NCBI GenBank assembly: GCA_947471695.1
Contig: CANIWY010000061.1
Span: 1 to 5,862 of the forward strand
Length of the DNA stretch: 5,862 nucleotides
Source: Nitrosomonadaceae bacterium
Lineage (GTDB): Bacteria > Pseudomonadota > Gammaproteobacteria > Burkholderiales > Nitrosomonadaceae
Reading direction: 5' to 3'
The position numbers were made by a program, and so were the translations under genes. Numbering within the stretch: the stretch's first letter is position 1; every line of letters starts with the position of its first letter. The notes beneath the pieces are model-generated. The model was not told the origin of the DNA, made no database searches, and saw nothing but the letters and a program-made list of their open reading frames with translations. Below are positions 1 to 5,493 of this stretch, piece by piece.

Positions 1-372
1 GAGTCAGGAGAGTTCGGTCAATTCGCTGCAAGTGCATTCAAGATTATAGACTGGTTACCTTCACGACTGACCGCGGGGAGCTTTGCCATCGCGGGTAACT
101 TTGAGGATGCGGTTTACTGCTGGCGTGCACAGTCCGAATCATGGGCGAACCATGCACAGGGGATCATCCTTGCGAGTGGCGCAGGTGCACTGGGTGTTCG
201 GTTAGGAGATTCTCTGCAGGAAGCCGGTTCTGAACACTACCGCCCGGAATTAGGTATCGGAGAAGAGGCCGATACTGACTTTTTACAAAGCGCTACCGGC
301 CTTATCTGGCGAGCATTGGTCTTATGGATAATGCTATTGTTGCTAATAGGAATTGCAAATTGGGCGGGATAG
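1..372 (+). CDS. CobD/CbiB-family membrane protein, C-terminal part (5' end cut by window)
   Basis: The frame is open from the first base and ends at TAG 370-372, leaving 123 C-terminal residues. The sequence has the pattern DWLPSRLTAGSFAIAGNFED at about residues 19-38, followed by an AVYCWR segment, then a glycine-rich GIILASGAGALGVRLG stretch. A hydrophobic helix at about residues 101-123 (LIWRALVLWIM onward) ends the protein. The DW-P-RL-A-F/YA-G core is shared by CobD/CbiB (adenosylcobinamide-phosphate synthase in cobalamin synthesis) and the related AmpE proteins. The G-NFEDAVY-WR version is, from memory, the form called CobD/CbiB family in betaproteobacteria. These family members often sit outside any cobalamin cluster, and none of the neighbours here belongs to that pathway, so true cobalamin synthesis is not assured. 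AmpE-like function is the main alternative. Its last bases overlap the start region of the following lipoprotein gene. Confidence 0.8.
   Translation, partial: ESGEFGQFAASAFKIIDWLPSRLTAGSFAIAGNFEDAVYCWRAQSESWANHAQGIILASGAGALGVRLGDSLQEAGSEHYRPELGIGEEADTDFLQSATGLIWRALVLWIMLLLLIGIANWAG
348..352 (+). promoter_or_regulatory. Candidate ribosome binding site favouring the TTG start at 360
   Basis: AGGAA lies 7 bases before TTG 360-362. The upstream ATG at 324 has only a weak GGCGAG-like element about 11 bases before it. This motif is the main reason for preferring TTG 360 for the lipoprotein gene, along with a more usual signal-peptide length. The site lies inside the end of the CobD/CbiB-type gene, which fits translational coupling. 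Confidence 0.4.
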
Positions 373-662
373 GGTTTAAGGTCAGCCCAAGTTCCATTCT
401 TCTGATCATCGTGATCTTTATGACTTCAATGGTCACGGGCTGTGCAATGACCGGTTACCCCTCCGGACCATTGCCACCGAGCACACGACCCAACTACAAC
501 CTTACTGGCTATCCACTGGCCTTCAAGGAGGGCTATACCGATGGCTGCGAGACCGCCAAGGGGACTTTCTATGGACGTAAGGATAAACACCGTTACGCTA
601 CCGACCAACAGTATCGTGCAGGATGGGACGACAGCCTCAGCCTGTGTCGTGGCAAACGTTAA
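360..662 (+). CDS. Small putative lipoprotein of unknown function
   Basis: From TTG 360 the product has 100 residues; from the alternative ATG 324 it has 112. A lysine (K7) and a hydrophobic stretch (SSILLIIVIFMTSMVTGC) end in a lipobox-like VTGC with Cys28, so the protein is probably lipidated and membrane anchored. The mature part starts with a Pro/Gly/Ser-rich linker. It then has a compact polar domain with YPLAFKEGYTDGCETAKG, a KDKHRYATD segment, YRAGWDDSLSLC and a basic end. Two mature cysteines (about C63 and C96, counting from TTG 360) could form a disulfide in the periplasm. The repeated aromatic-Gly pattern (GY-DGC and Y-GW) looks like a conserved small-lipoprotein fold, but I recognise no named function. 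ATG 324 would give a long 39-residue signal region and a 49-base overlap with the upstream gene. TTG 360 has a better ribosome binding site and a 13-base overlap. The gene precedes dacA by about 50 bases, so a cell-envelope role is plausible but only inferred. Confidence 0.7.
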   Translation: MGGIGFKVSPSSILLIIVIFMTSMVTGCAMTGYPSGPLPPSTRPNYNLTGYPLAFKEGYTDGCETAKGTFYGRKDKHRYATDQQYRAGWDDSLSLCRGKR

Positions 663-711
663 TGTTAGTAGCTGCGACCTATTTCCAGATGATCCTCCCT
701 TGCGGTCTCTC

Positions 712-1854
712 ATGAGGCATTTAATCCTATTGGCGATGTGCTGCTACACATCGGCAGTGTTCGCTCAGAAGACCGGACAATACTCTTCCACCCCACCCGG
801 ATTATCCATCGCCGCCAAGGCATATATCTTGACTGACTTTCAGAGTGGACAGACTCTTGCCAGCATGAATATCCATGACCGTATTGAGCCCGCCTCTCTC
901 ACCAAGGTCATGACGGCTCATGTTGTTTTCTCAGCCATCAAGCAGAAACGGATCACACCCACTCAAAATGTACCGGTGTCAGAGCGTGCCTGGCAGACAT
1001 CTGGATCGCGCATGTTCATCGAACCCAGTCGGCCGGTCACCGTCGACGAGCTGATACGTGGCATGATTATTCAGTCTGGCAATGATGCATCGATCGCGCT
1101 GGCGGAGGTCATCGCAGGTTCGGAGGATGCTTTCTCACAGATGATGAATAACGAGGCACAACGTATGGGAATGAAGAATACCCACTTCGCTAACGCCACC
1201 GGACTACCCCATCCTGATCACTTTACGACCGTCTACGATCTGAGCTTACTGGCTGCAGCCATGATCAGAGACTTCCCTGAACACTACCCGATCTATTCAA
1301 CTCGAGACTACACTTACAACAAGATCACCCAGCCTAACCGGAACCGCCTCCTCTGGCTTGATCCACATGTAGACGGTCTCAAGTCCGGTCACACTCAGGC
1401 CGCTGGATACTGCCTGATCACTTCCGCCAAGCGTAATGAAAGGAGACTCATCTCTGTCGTGATGGGGACCAGCTCCGACAATATGCGTGCAATGGAGAGC
1501 CAACGACTGTTAAACCACGGATTTCAGTTCTACGATACCGTGCGTCTGTATCGGAAGGGCCAAGAGGTGACCAGCATACCCCTGTGGAAGGGGTCACAGA
1601 GCATGCTCAAGGCAGGCTTCGGGAAGGACCTTTACTTCACTCTTCCCAGAGGACAAAACGATAAAATGAAGGCCACGATGGAGTACCAAAAACCCCTCAC
1701 CGCACCGATCAGTGCCGGGCAGAGAGTCGGATCAGTTAAGATCTCAATCGATGGAAAACTAATGTCCGAATACCCGCTGGTGGCGCTAGAGGGAGTGAGT
1801 ATCGGCAACATTTTTAGCCGGACTTGGGATAGCATACGGCTGCTGATTAACTAA
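712..1854 (+). CDS. dacA: D-alanyl-D-alanine carboxypeptidase (PBP5/6 type, peptidase S11)
   Basis: This periplasmic penicillin-binding protein removes the terminal D-Ala from peptidoglycan pentapeptides. The 380-residue length is close to the roughly 400 usual for E. coli DacA/DacC. A signal peptide is visible at residues 1-18, with probable cleavage after VFA. The three active-site motifs are present in order: SLTK at 62-65 (nucleophile Ser62, Lys65), SGN at 122-124, and KSGHT at 224-228. The last is the KTG box with Ser in place of the usual Thr. The peptidase domain spans about 28-255 and a PBP5-type C-terminal beta domain about 275-360. The end (VSIGNIFSRTWDSIRLLIN) looks like the amphipathic membrane-anchoring helix of the family. 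ATG 712 is chosen because it gives the signal peptide. The frame stays open upstream to 541, but that region overlaps the lipoprotein gene and resembles no family sequence. No clear ribosome binding site precedes 712. The symbol follows the conserved dacA-ybeD-lipB-lipA order; dacC is an equally possible name. Confidence 0.93.
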   Translation: MRHLILLAMCCYTSAVFAQKTGQYSSTPPGLSIAAKAYILTDFQSGQTLASMNIHDRIEPASLTKVMTAHVVFSAIKQKRITPTQNVPVSERAWQTSGSRMFIEPSRPVTVDELIRGMIIQSGNDASIALAEVIAGSEDAFSQMMNNEAQRMGMKNTHFANATGLPHPDHFTTVYDLSLLAAAMIRDFPEHYPIYSTRDYTYNKITQPNRNRLLWLDPHVDGLKSGHTQAAGYCLITSAKRNERRLISVVMGTSSDNMRAMESQRLLNHGFQFYDTVRLYRKGQEVTSIPLWKGSQSMLKAGFGKDLYFTLPRGQNDKMKATMEYQKPLTAPISAGQRVGSVKISIDGKLMSEYPLVALEGVSIGNIFSRTWDSIRLLIN

Positions 1855-1886
1855 TATTTAAAACTGGCAATCTTCAAGGATTTAGT

Positions 1887-2747
1887 ATGATTTATCTGAA
1901 TGGCGAGTTCATGCCCATCGAAGAGGCACGTATTCCGGTGCTGGACCGGGGATTCATTTTCGGGGATGGCGTGTACGAAGTAATCCCGGTGTATTCACGA
2001 AGACCATTCCGTCTGGCAGAGCATCTGAACCGATTGCAGGATAGTCTCGACGGCATTCGTATCACAAACCCACACACCAATGACGAGTGGGGATCCCTGT
2101 TGAGTCGGATCATCGCTGACAACGAGGGTGATGACCAGTATATCTATTTGCATATCACTCGCGGCGTTGCCAAGCGTGATCATGCCTTCCCCAAGGGAGT
2201 ATTGCCGACGGTCTTCATCATGAGTAATCCACTCATGACTCCCCCAAAGGAACTTCTTGCCACCGGTGTCGATGCCATCACCGCGATCGATAACCGCTGG
2301 CTGCGTTGCGATATCAAGGCGATCTCGCTACTACCGAATGTCTTACTAAGACAGATGGCGATCGATGTAGGTGCTGTTGAGACCATCCTGATTCGTGAGG
2401 GATTCATGACCGAGGGTGCCGCCAGCAATATCTTCGTGGTGAGGAATAACTCTCTGATCGCCCCCCCCAAGAACCACTTGATGCTGCCTGGCATCACCTA
2501 CGATATTGTACTGGAGTTAGCGGCTGAGAATGGCATTCCCTACGAGGTGAGGAAAGTCTCTGAGTATGAGGTACGTACCTCACAGGAGTTACTGCTGACC
2601 TCATCGACCAAGGAGGTCATGCCCATCACACGTCTTGATGGTAAGACTGTGGGTGATGGCACCCCTGGAAGCATGTTCAAAAGGTTGTACCAACTCTACC
2701 AAACTTACAAGAATACGGTGATGCGTGGCGACACCAACAACAATTAA
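1887..2747 (+). CDS. dat: D-amino acid aminotransferase (class IV PLP enzyme)
   Basis: This cytoplasmic fold-type IV transaminase interconverts D-amino acids and 2-oxo acids, typically D-Ala + 2-oxoglutarate and pyruvate + D-Glu. The length of 286 residues is normal. Visible family marks are an N-terminal LDRGFIFGDGVYEV with Tyr30, TRGVAKRDHAFP with Arg97 and His99, the PLP lysine in RCDIK (Lys144), and EGFMTEGAASNIF with Glu176. LPGIT at 200-204 and LTSSTKEVMPI at 237-247 also match. The R-x-H pair corresponds to the substrate-carboxylate residues of Bacillus D-amino acid transaminase (Arg98, His100). This argues for a D-amino acid enzyme rather than branched-chain transaminase IlvE or lyase PabC, though substrate range in this family cannot be fixed from sequence alone. 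An AAGGA at 1876-1880 sits 6 bases before the ATG. The gene follows dacA by 32 bases. It could recycle D-Ala released by the carboxypeptidase or supply D-Glu/D-Ala for peptidoglycan. A run of eight C at 2461-2468 lies inside the gene. Confidence 0.93.
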   Translation: MIYLNGEFMPIEEARIPVLDRGFIFGDGVYEVIPVYSRRPFRLAEHLNRLQDSLDGIRITNPHTNDEWGSLLSRIIADNEGDDQYIYLHITRGVAKRDHAFPKGVLPTVFIMSNPLMTPPKELLATGVDAITAIDNRWLRCDIKAISLLPNVLLRQMAIDVGAVETILIREGFMTEGAASNIFVVRNNSLIAPPKNHLMLPGITYDIVLELAAENGIPYEVRKVSEYEVRTSQELLLTSSTKEVMPITRLDGKTVGDGTPGSMFKRLYQLYQTYKNTVMRGDTNNN

Positions 2748-2778
2748 TACGCAATCATCAATGCCGTCTGAGAACGAC

Positions 2779-3093
2779 ATGACCGAGACAGACTCACTGA
2801 TCGAGTACCCCTGCGAATTCCCCATTAAGATTATGGGCCGTTCAGATGTATTATCGGATAAGGTCTCTCTGAGTAATCAGAACGACCTTGTCCAACAGAG
2901 CTTATCTCAATCGGTGTTGGTCATCGTAAAACATCATGCCCCTGATTTCGACGATGCCAGTATGACCATCAGGGTGAGTGGAGGGGGTAAGTACCTGAGC
3001 CTCACCTGTACCATCAATGCCGTTTCTCGGACTCAACTCGACTCACTCTATCGGGAGTTGTGCGCCCACCCATCGGTGGTGATGGCGCTTTGA
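2779..3093 (+). CDS. ybeD: YbeD family protein (DUF493)
   Basis: This small cytoplasmic protein of unsettled function belongs to the YbeD/DUF493 family, which has an ACT-like alpha-beta fold and usually lies next to lipB. From ATG 2779 it has 104 residues. LIEYPCEFPIKIMG (7-20) aligns with LLEFPTPFTYKVMG of E. coli YbeD. The later parts VIVKHHAP, SGGGKYLSLTCTINA, the SLYREL helix and the VVMAL end match QRHAP, SSKGNYHSVSITINA, LYEEL and VRMVL. The frame is open upstream to GTG 2725, overlapping the end of dat, and has another ATG at 2761. ATG 2779 is preferred because it reproduces the family N-terminus almost residue for residue and has a weak GAGA 5 bases before it. The protein is about 17 residues longer than E. 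coli YbeD (87 aa). Most of the excess is an insertion at about 21-35 just after the MG turn. The stop codon overlaps a TTG start candidate of lipB. Confidence 0.85.
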   Translation: MTETDSLIEYPCEFPIKIMGRSDVLSDKVSLSNQNDLVQQSLSQSVLVIVKHHAPDFDDASMTIRVSGGGKYLSLTCTINAVSRTQLDSLYRELCAHPSVVMAL

Positions 3094-3791
3094 ACAGAGA
3101 CAATCTGTCAGGAGCTGAGAGTCTTTTGGGACAGTTTTCTGAGTCGCCATCATCAGAAAAAATAGCCTTGAATTTGGAAGTTAGATACCGAGGGATGCTG
3201 GATTATCTGCCTACGTGGCTGGAGATGAAGGAATTCACCTCATCACGTACCCAGAATTCACCCGATGAGATCTGGCTGTTACAACACCCTCCTGTGTATA
3301 CACAGGGGGTGGCTGGAAGGCCCGAGCACCTCCTGCATGACAATAATATCGATGTGGTCCGGATTGATCGTGGAGGTCAGATCACCTACCACGGGCCCGG
3401 CCAAATCATCGCCTACCTGCTCCTGGACATGCGCCGTTATAATCTCGGTGTACGTGAACTGGTCAGGAGGATGGAGGGCTCCGTGATAGACTTACTGAAG
3501 GACTATCACATCAGTGCAGAAGGCCGCACAGATGCCCCGGGTGTGTACGTGAACGGCGCCAAGATCGCGGCACTGGGCCTGAAAATAAAAAATGGATGCT
3601 GTTATCACGGACTTTCGCTAAACGTACACATGGACCTGACCCCATTCAGCATGATTAACCCTTGCGGATATGCAGGACTGAAGGTGACCCAGACCCATGA
3701 CCTCGGAATTACCGATGGAATTGAGGTATTAAGTCGTTGTCTCGCAGAAAAATTACAAACACGAATCATAGAAGGCAAGAATGACCACTGA
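3090..3791 (+). CDS. lipB: Lipoyl(octanoyl) transferase LipB
   Basis: LipB transfers octanoate from octanoyl-acyl carrier protein to the lipoyl-domain lysine of 2-oxoacid dehydrogenases and the glycine cleavage H protein, the first step of endogenous lipoate synthesis in the cytoplasm. Numbered from TTG 3090 (233 residues), the motifs are DEIWLLQHPPVYTQG at 59-73, RGGQITYHGPGQ at 94-105, DAPGVYV at 148-154, the catalytic lysine in GAKIAALG (Lys158), HGLSLNV at 173-179, and NPCGYAG with the thioester-forming Cys192. All match E. coli LipB (213 aa; Lys135, Cys169). The start is uncertain because no ATG precedes the conserved LEVRYRGMLDY region. TTG 3090 overlaps the ybeD stop as TTGA with a modest GGTGATGG ahead. 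GTG 3060 is too close to its GGGAG. TTG 3126 has an AGGAG 11 bases away. TTG 3168 would give about 207 residues and best fits the E. coli N-terminus but lacks a visible ribosome binding site. The end overlaps lipA by 11 bases. Confidence 0.92.
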   Translation: MNRDNLSGAESLLGQFSESPSSEKIALNLEVRYRGMLDYLPTWLEMKEFTSSRTQNSPDEIWLLQHPPVYTQGVAGRPEHLLHDNNIDVVRIDRGGQITYHGPGQIIAYLLLDMRRYNLGVRELVRRMEGSVIDLLKDYHISAEGRTDAPGVYVNGAKIAALGLKIKNGCCYHGLSLNVHMDLTPFSMINPCGYAGLKVTQTHDLGITDGIEVLSRCLAEKLQTRIIEGKNDH

Positions 3792-4719
3792 AACACGCCA
3801 GAAGGGTGCAGACAAGACTGCGCGCAACCCAATTAAGATTGTTCCCCAAACGGAGGTGCTGCGTAAACCGTCGTGGATACGTGTTCGATCCTCGAACAGC
3901 AAGGAATTCTACGAGGTCAAGCGTATCCTCCGAGAACAGAAACTCCACACCGTGTGCGAGGAGGCCTCCTGCCCCAATATCGGAGAATGCTTTGGGAAGG
4001 GAACAGCCACATTCATGATCCTGGGTGATCTGTGCACCCGCCGATGCCCCTTCTGTGATGTGGCCCACGGAAAACCGCGACCACCCGATCCTGACGAACC
4101 GCTCCACCTGGCGCAATCAATTGCTGCCATGCGTCTCAAGTATGTCGTCATCACGAGTGTCGATCGTGACGATCTGAGAGATGGTGGTGCTCAGCATTTT
4201 GTGGACTGCATCAGACAGGTGCGTGAGCACTCTCCCCAGACAAAGATCGAGGTACTGGTGCCGGACTTCCGTGGCAGACTAGACGTTGCTCTGGAAAAAT
4301 TATCGGCATCCCCACCAGATGTACTCAACCATAACCTCGAGACCGTGCCACGCCTCTATAAGCAGTGCCGACCCGGCGCAGATTACGCTCACTCGCTTAA
4401 ATTACTACAAGACTTTAAGACACGGTTTCCATCCATCCCCACCAAGTCTGGATTGATGCTGGGTCTCGGTGAAACAGATGAAGAGATCCTTGAGGTATTG
4501 AGTGATCTACGTAAACACTCTGTCGGGATGCTCACCATCGGTCAGTACCTACAACCGAGTAATGGTCATTTGCCAGTAATGAGGTATGTGACTCCGGATG
4601 GCTTTAAGGAGTTCGAACGTGCTGCCATCGAGATGGGTTTCAGTCATGCTGCATGTGGTCCGATGGTGCGTTCAAGCTACCATGCCGACCAGCAAGCCCA
4701 TGAATCGGGTCTGGTCTAG
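3781..4719 (+). CDS. lipA: Lipoyl synthase LipA (radical SAM)
   Basis: LipA inserts two sulfur atoms at C6 and C8 of protein-bound octanoyl groups, finishing lipoate made by LipB. The 312-residue length is typical. The auxiliary 4Fe-4S cluster motif C-x4-C-x5-C is at Cys59, Cys64 and Cys70 (CEEASCPNIGEC). The radical SAM cluster motif C-x3-C-x2-C is at Cys85, Cys89 and Cys92 (CTRRCPFCD). The C-terminal RSSYHAD (297-303) holds the conserved serine that ligates the auxiliary cluster. Other family blocks are VVITSVDRDDLRDGGAQHF (122-140), NHNLETVPRLY (183-193), SGLMLGLGE (223-231) and TIGQYLQPS (252-260). ATG 3781 has GAAGG at 3771-3775, 5 bases upstream, and overlaps the lipB end by 11 bases, which favours translational coupling. 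The first 25 or so residues are a variable basic leader, as is common in the family. All expected catalytic residues are present. Confidence 0.97.
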   Translation: MTTETRQKGADKTARNPIKIVPQTEVLRKPSWIRVRSSNSKEFYEVKRILREQKLHTVCEEASCPNIGECFGKGTATFMILGDLCTRRCPFCDVAHGKPRPPDPDEPLHLAQSIAAMRLKYVVITSVDRDDLRDGGAQHFVDCIRQVREHSPQTKIEVLVPDFRGRLDVALEKLSASPPDVLNHNLETVPRLYKQCRPGADYAHSLKLLQDFKTRFPSIPTKSGLMLGLGETDEEILEVLSDLRKHSVGMLTIGQYLQPSNGHLPVMRYVTPDGFKEFERAAIEMGFSHAACGPMVRSSYHADQQAHESGLV

Positions 4720-4726
4720 TTCAATT

Positions 4727-4732
4727 GGGGAA
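4727..4732 (+). promoter_or_regulatory. Ribosome binding site deciding the DUF4197 gene start
   Basis: GGGGAA lies 4 bases before ATG 4737. The in-frame TTG at 4725 overlaps this motif and would add only four residues before the basic signal-peptide start, so ATG 4737 is the better start. Confidence 0.6.
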
Positions 4733-4736
4733 TAGA

Positions 4737-5450
4737 ATGACGCATCTAAATAACCGACTCAAACGACCGGTGCGTGCGTCAGGAATTCTTCTCTGTCTAC
4801 TTCTCCTCTCATCACACGTCTACTCAGCAGGTATCGGTAGCCTCTCCAATGAAGAGGCTCTTGATGGTCTGAAGCAGGCACTCAATCAGGGCGTCATTGC
4901 CGCGACAAGCAAGCTGACAACAGGGAATGGATTTCTTGGTAATGCAGGGGTCAAGATCCCACTACCTAAATCATTGCAAAAGGCGGAGGGGGTGATGCGT
5001 AGCTTCGGAATGAAGAAGCAAGCAGACTCATTAATCATCGCCATAAACCGTACCGCAACCGCAGCAGCACCCGAGGCCATGATACTGATGGCAGATGCCG
5101 TGAAGAAAATGACCGTTGAAGATGCCAAGGGAATTCTAAATGGGGGAGATGATGCTGCTACACAGTACTTCCGAGATGCCACCTCTGGCCCCCTTGCTGA
5201 GAAACTCCTTCCCATCGTAAGAAAAGAAATTGCCCAGACAGGCCTTCTGAATCAGCTCAATGATTTTATGCGTCGGGGTGAGAAGTTAGGTCTGGTGACG
5301 GATACGGATCCGGATGTCGAGACGTATCTCACACAAAAAATTCTAGAGGGTTACTACCTCATGATGGCGGAAGAGGAACGTGCCATCCGAAAAGATCCGA
5401 TCGGTCAGGGGAATAAACTGCTGCAACATGTATTCGGCGCACTAAGGTAA
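4737..5450 (+). CDS. Exported DUF4197 domain protein
   Basis: The product has 237 residues. A basic N-terminus (NNRLKRPVR) and a hydrophobic core (GILLCLLLLSSHVYS) form a signal peptide with likely cleavage near residue 30-31, so the protein should be periplasmic. The rest matches what I recall of DUF4197. It shows ALDGLKQALNQGV near the start, then GNAGVKIPLPKSLQKAEGVM (69-88), AINRTATAAAPEAMILMADA (102-121) and the conserved DAKGILNGGDDAATQYFR (129-146). A C-terminal helical part with EGYYLMMAEEERAIRKDP follows. The function of this family is not established. The mature protein is predicted to be mostly helical with no visible catalytic motif. C20 lies within the hydrophobic core and is not a lipobox. 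The gene begins 17 bases after lipA with a good ribosome binding site, so it is probably in the same transcript, but I know of no functional link to lipoate synthesis. Confidence 0.85.
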   Translation: MTHLNNRLKRPVRASGILLCLLLLSSHVYSAGIGSLSNEEALDGLKQALNQGVIAATSKLTTGNGFLGNAGVKIPLPKSLQKAEGVMRSFGMKKQADSLIIAINRTATAAAPEAMILMADAVKKMTVEDAKGILNGGDDAATQYFRDATSGPLAEKLLPIVRKEIAQTGLLNQLNDFMRRGEKLGLVTDTDPDVETYLTQKILEGYYLMMAEEERAIRKDPIGQGNKLLQHVFGALR

Positions 5451-5451
5451 A

Positions 5452-5483
5452 GACTGCGTTAAATCCCTCCTCCACCCGCAGTC
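5452..5483. repeat. Inverted repeat between convergent genes, possible weak terminator
   Basis: GACTGCG at 5452-5458 and CGCAGTC at 5477-5483 form a perfect 7-base inverted repeat with an 18-base loop, placed in the 43-base gap between the converging stop codons. No T tract follows on the + strand, and only TTT follows on the - strand. It is therefore at best a weak or non-canonical terminator, and the repeat may be chance. Confidence 0.3.
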
Positions 5484-5493
5484 GAGATCAATC

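Noticed and set aside
282..332. TTTACA and GATAAT-like elements as a promoter for the lipoprotein gene
   Set aside because: The spacing is far from 17 bases and both lie in the coding end of the CobD/CbiB-type gene.
541..711. Upstream in-frame extension of dacA by 57 codons
   Set aside because: It overlaps the lipoprotein gene in another frame, has no S11 family character, and would bury the obvious signal peptide that starts at 712.
1824..1857. TAATAT at 1852-1857 with TTGGGA at 1824-1829 as a promoter for dat
   Set aside because: The spacing is about 22 bases, the -35 match is poor, and the -10-like bases include the dacA stop codon.
2180..2497. 105-codon open frame on the - strand within dat
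   Set aside because: It is antisense to a well-conserved aminotransferase, and its translation shows no recognisable family or signal.
3766..4116. 116-codon open frame on the - strand across the start of lipA
   Set aside because: It is a shadow of lipA, whose cluster cysteines and motifs show the coding frame clearly.
4886..5215. 109-codon open frame on the - strand within the DUF4197 gene
   Set aside because: The + strand frame has the signal peptide, ribosome binding site and family motifs; the antisense frame has none.
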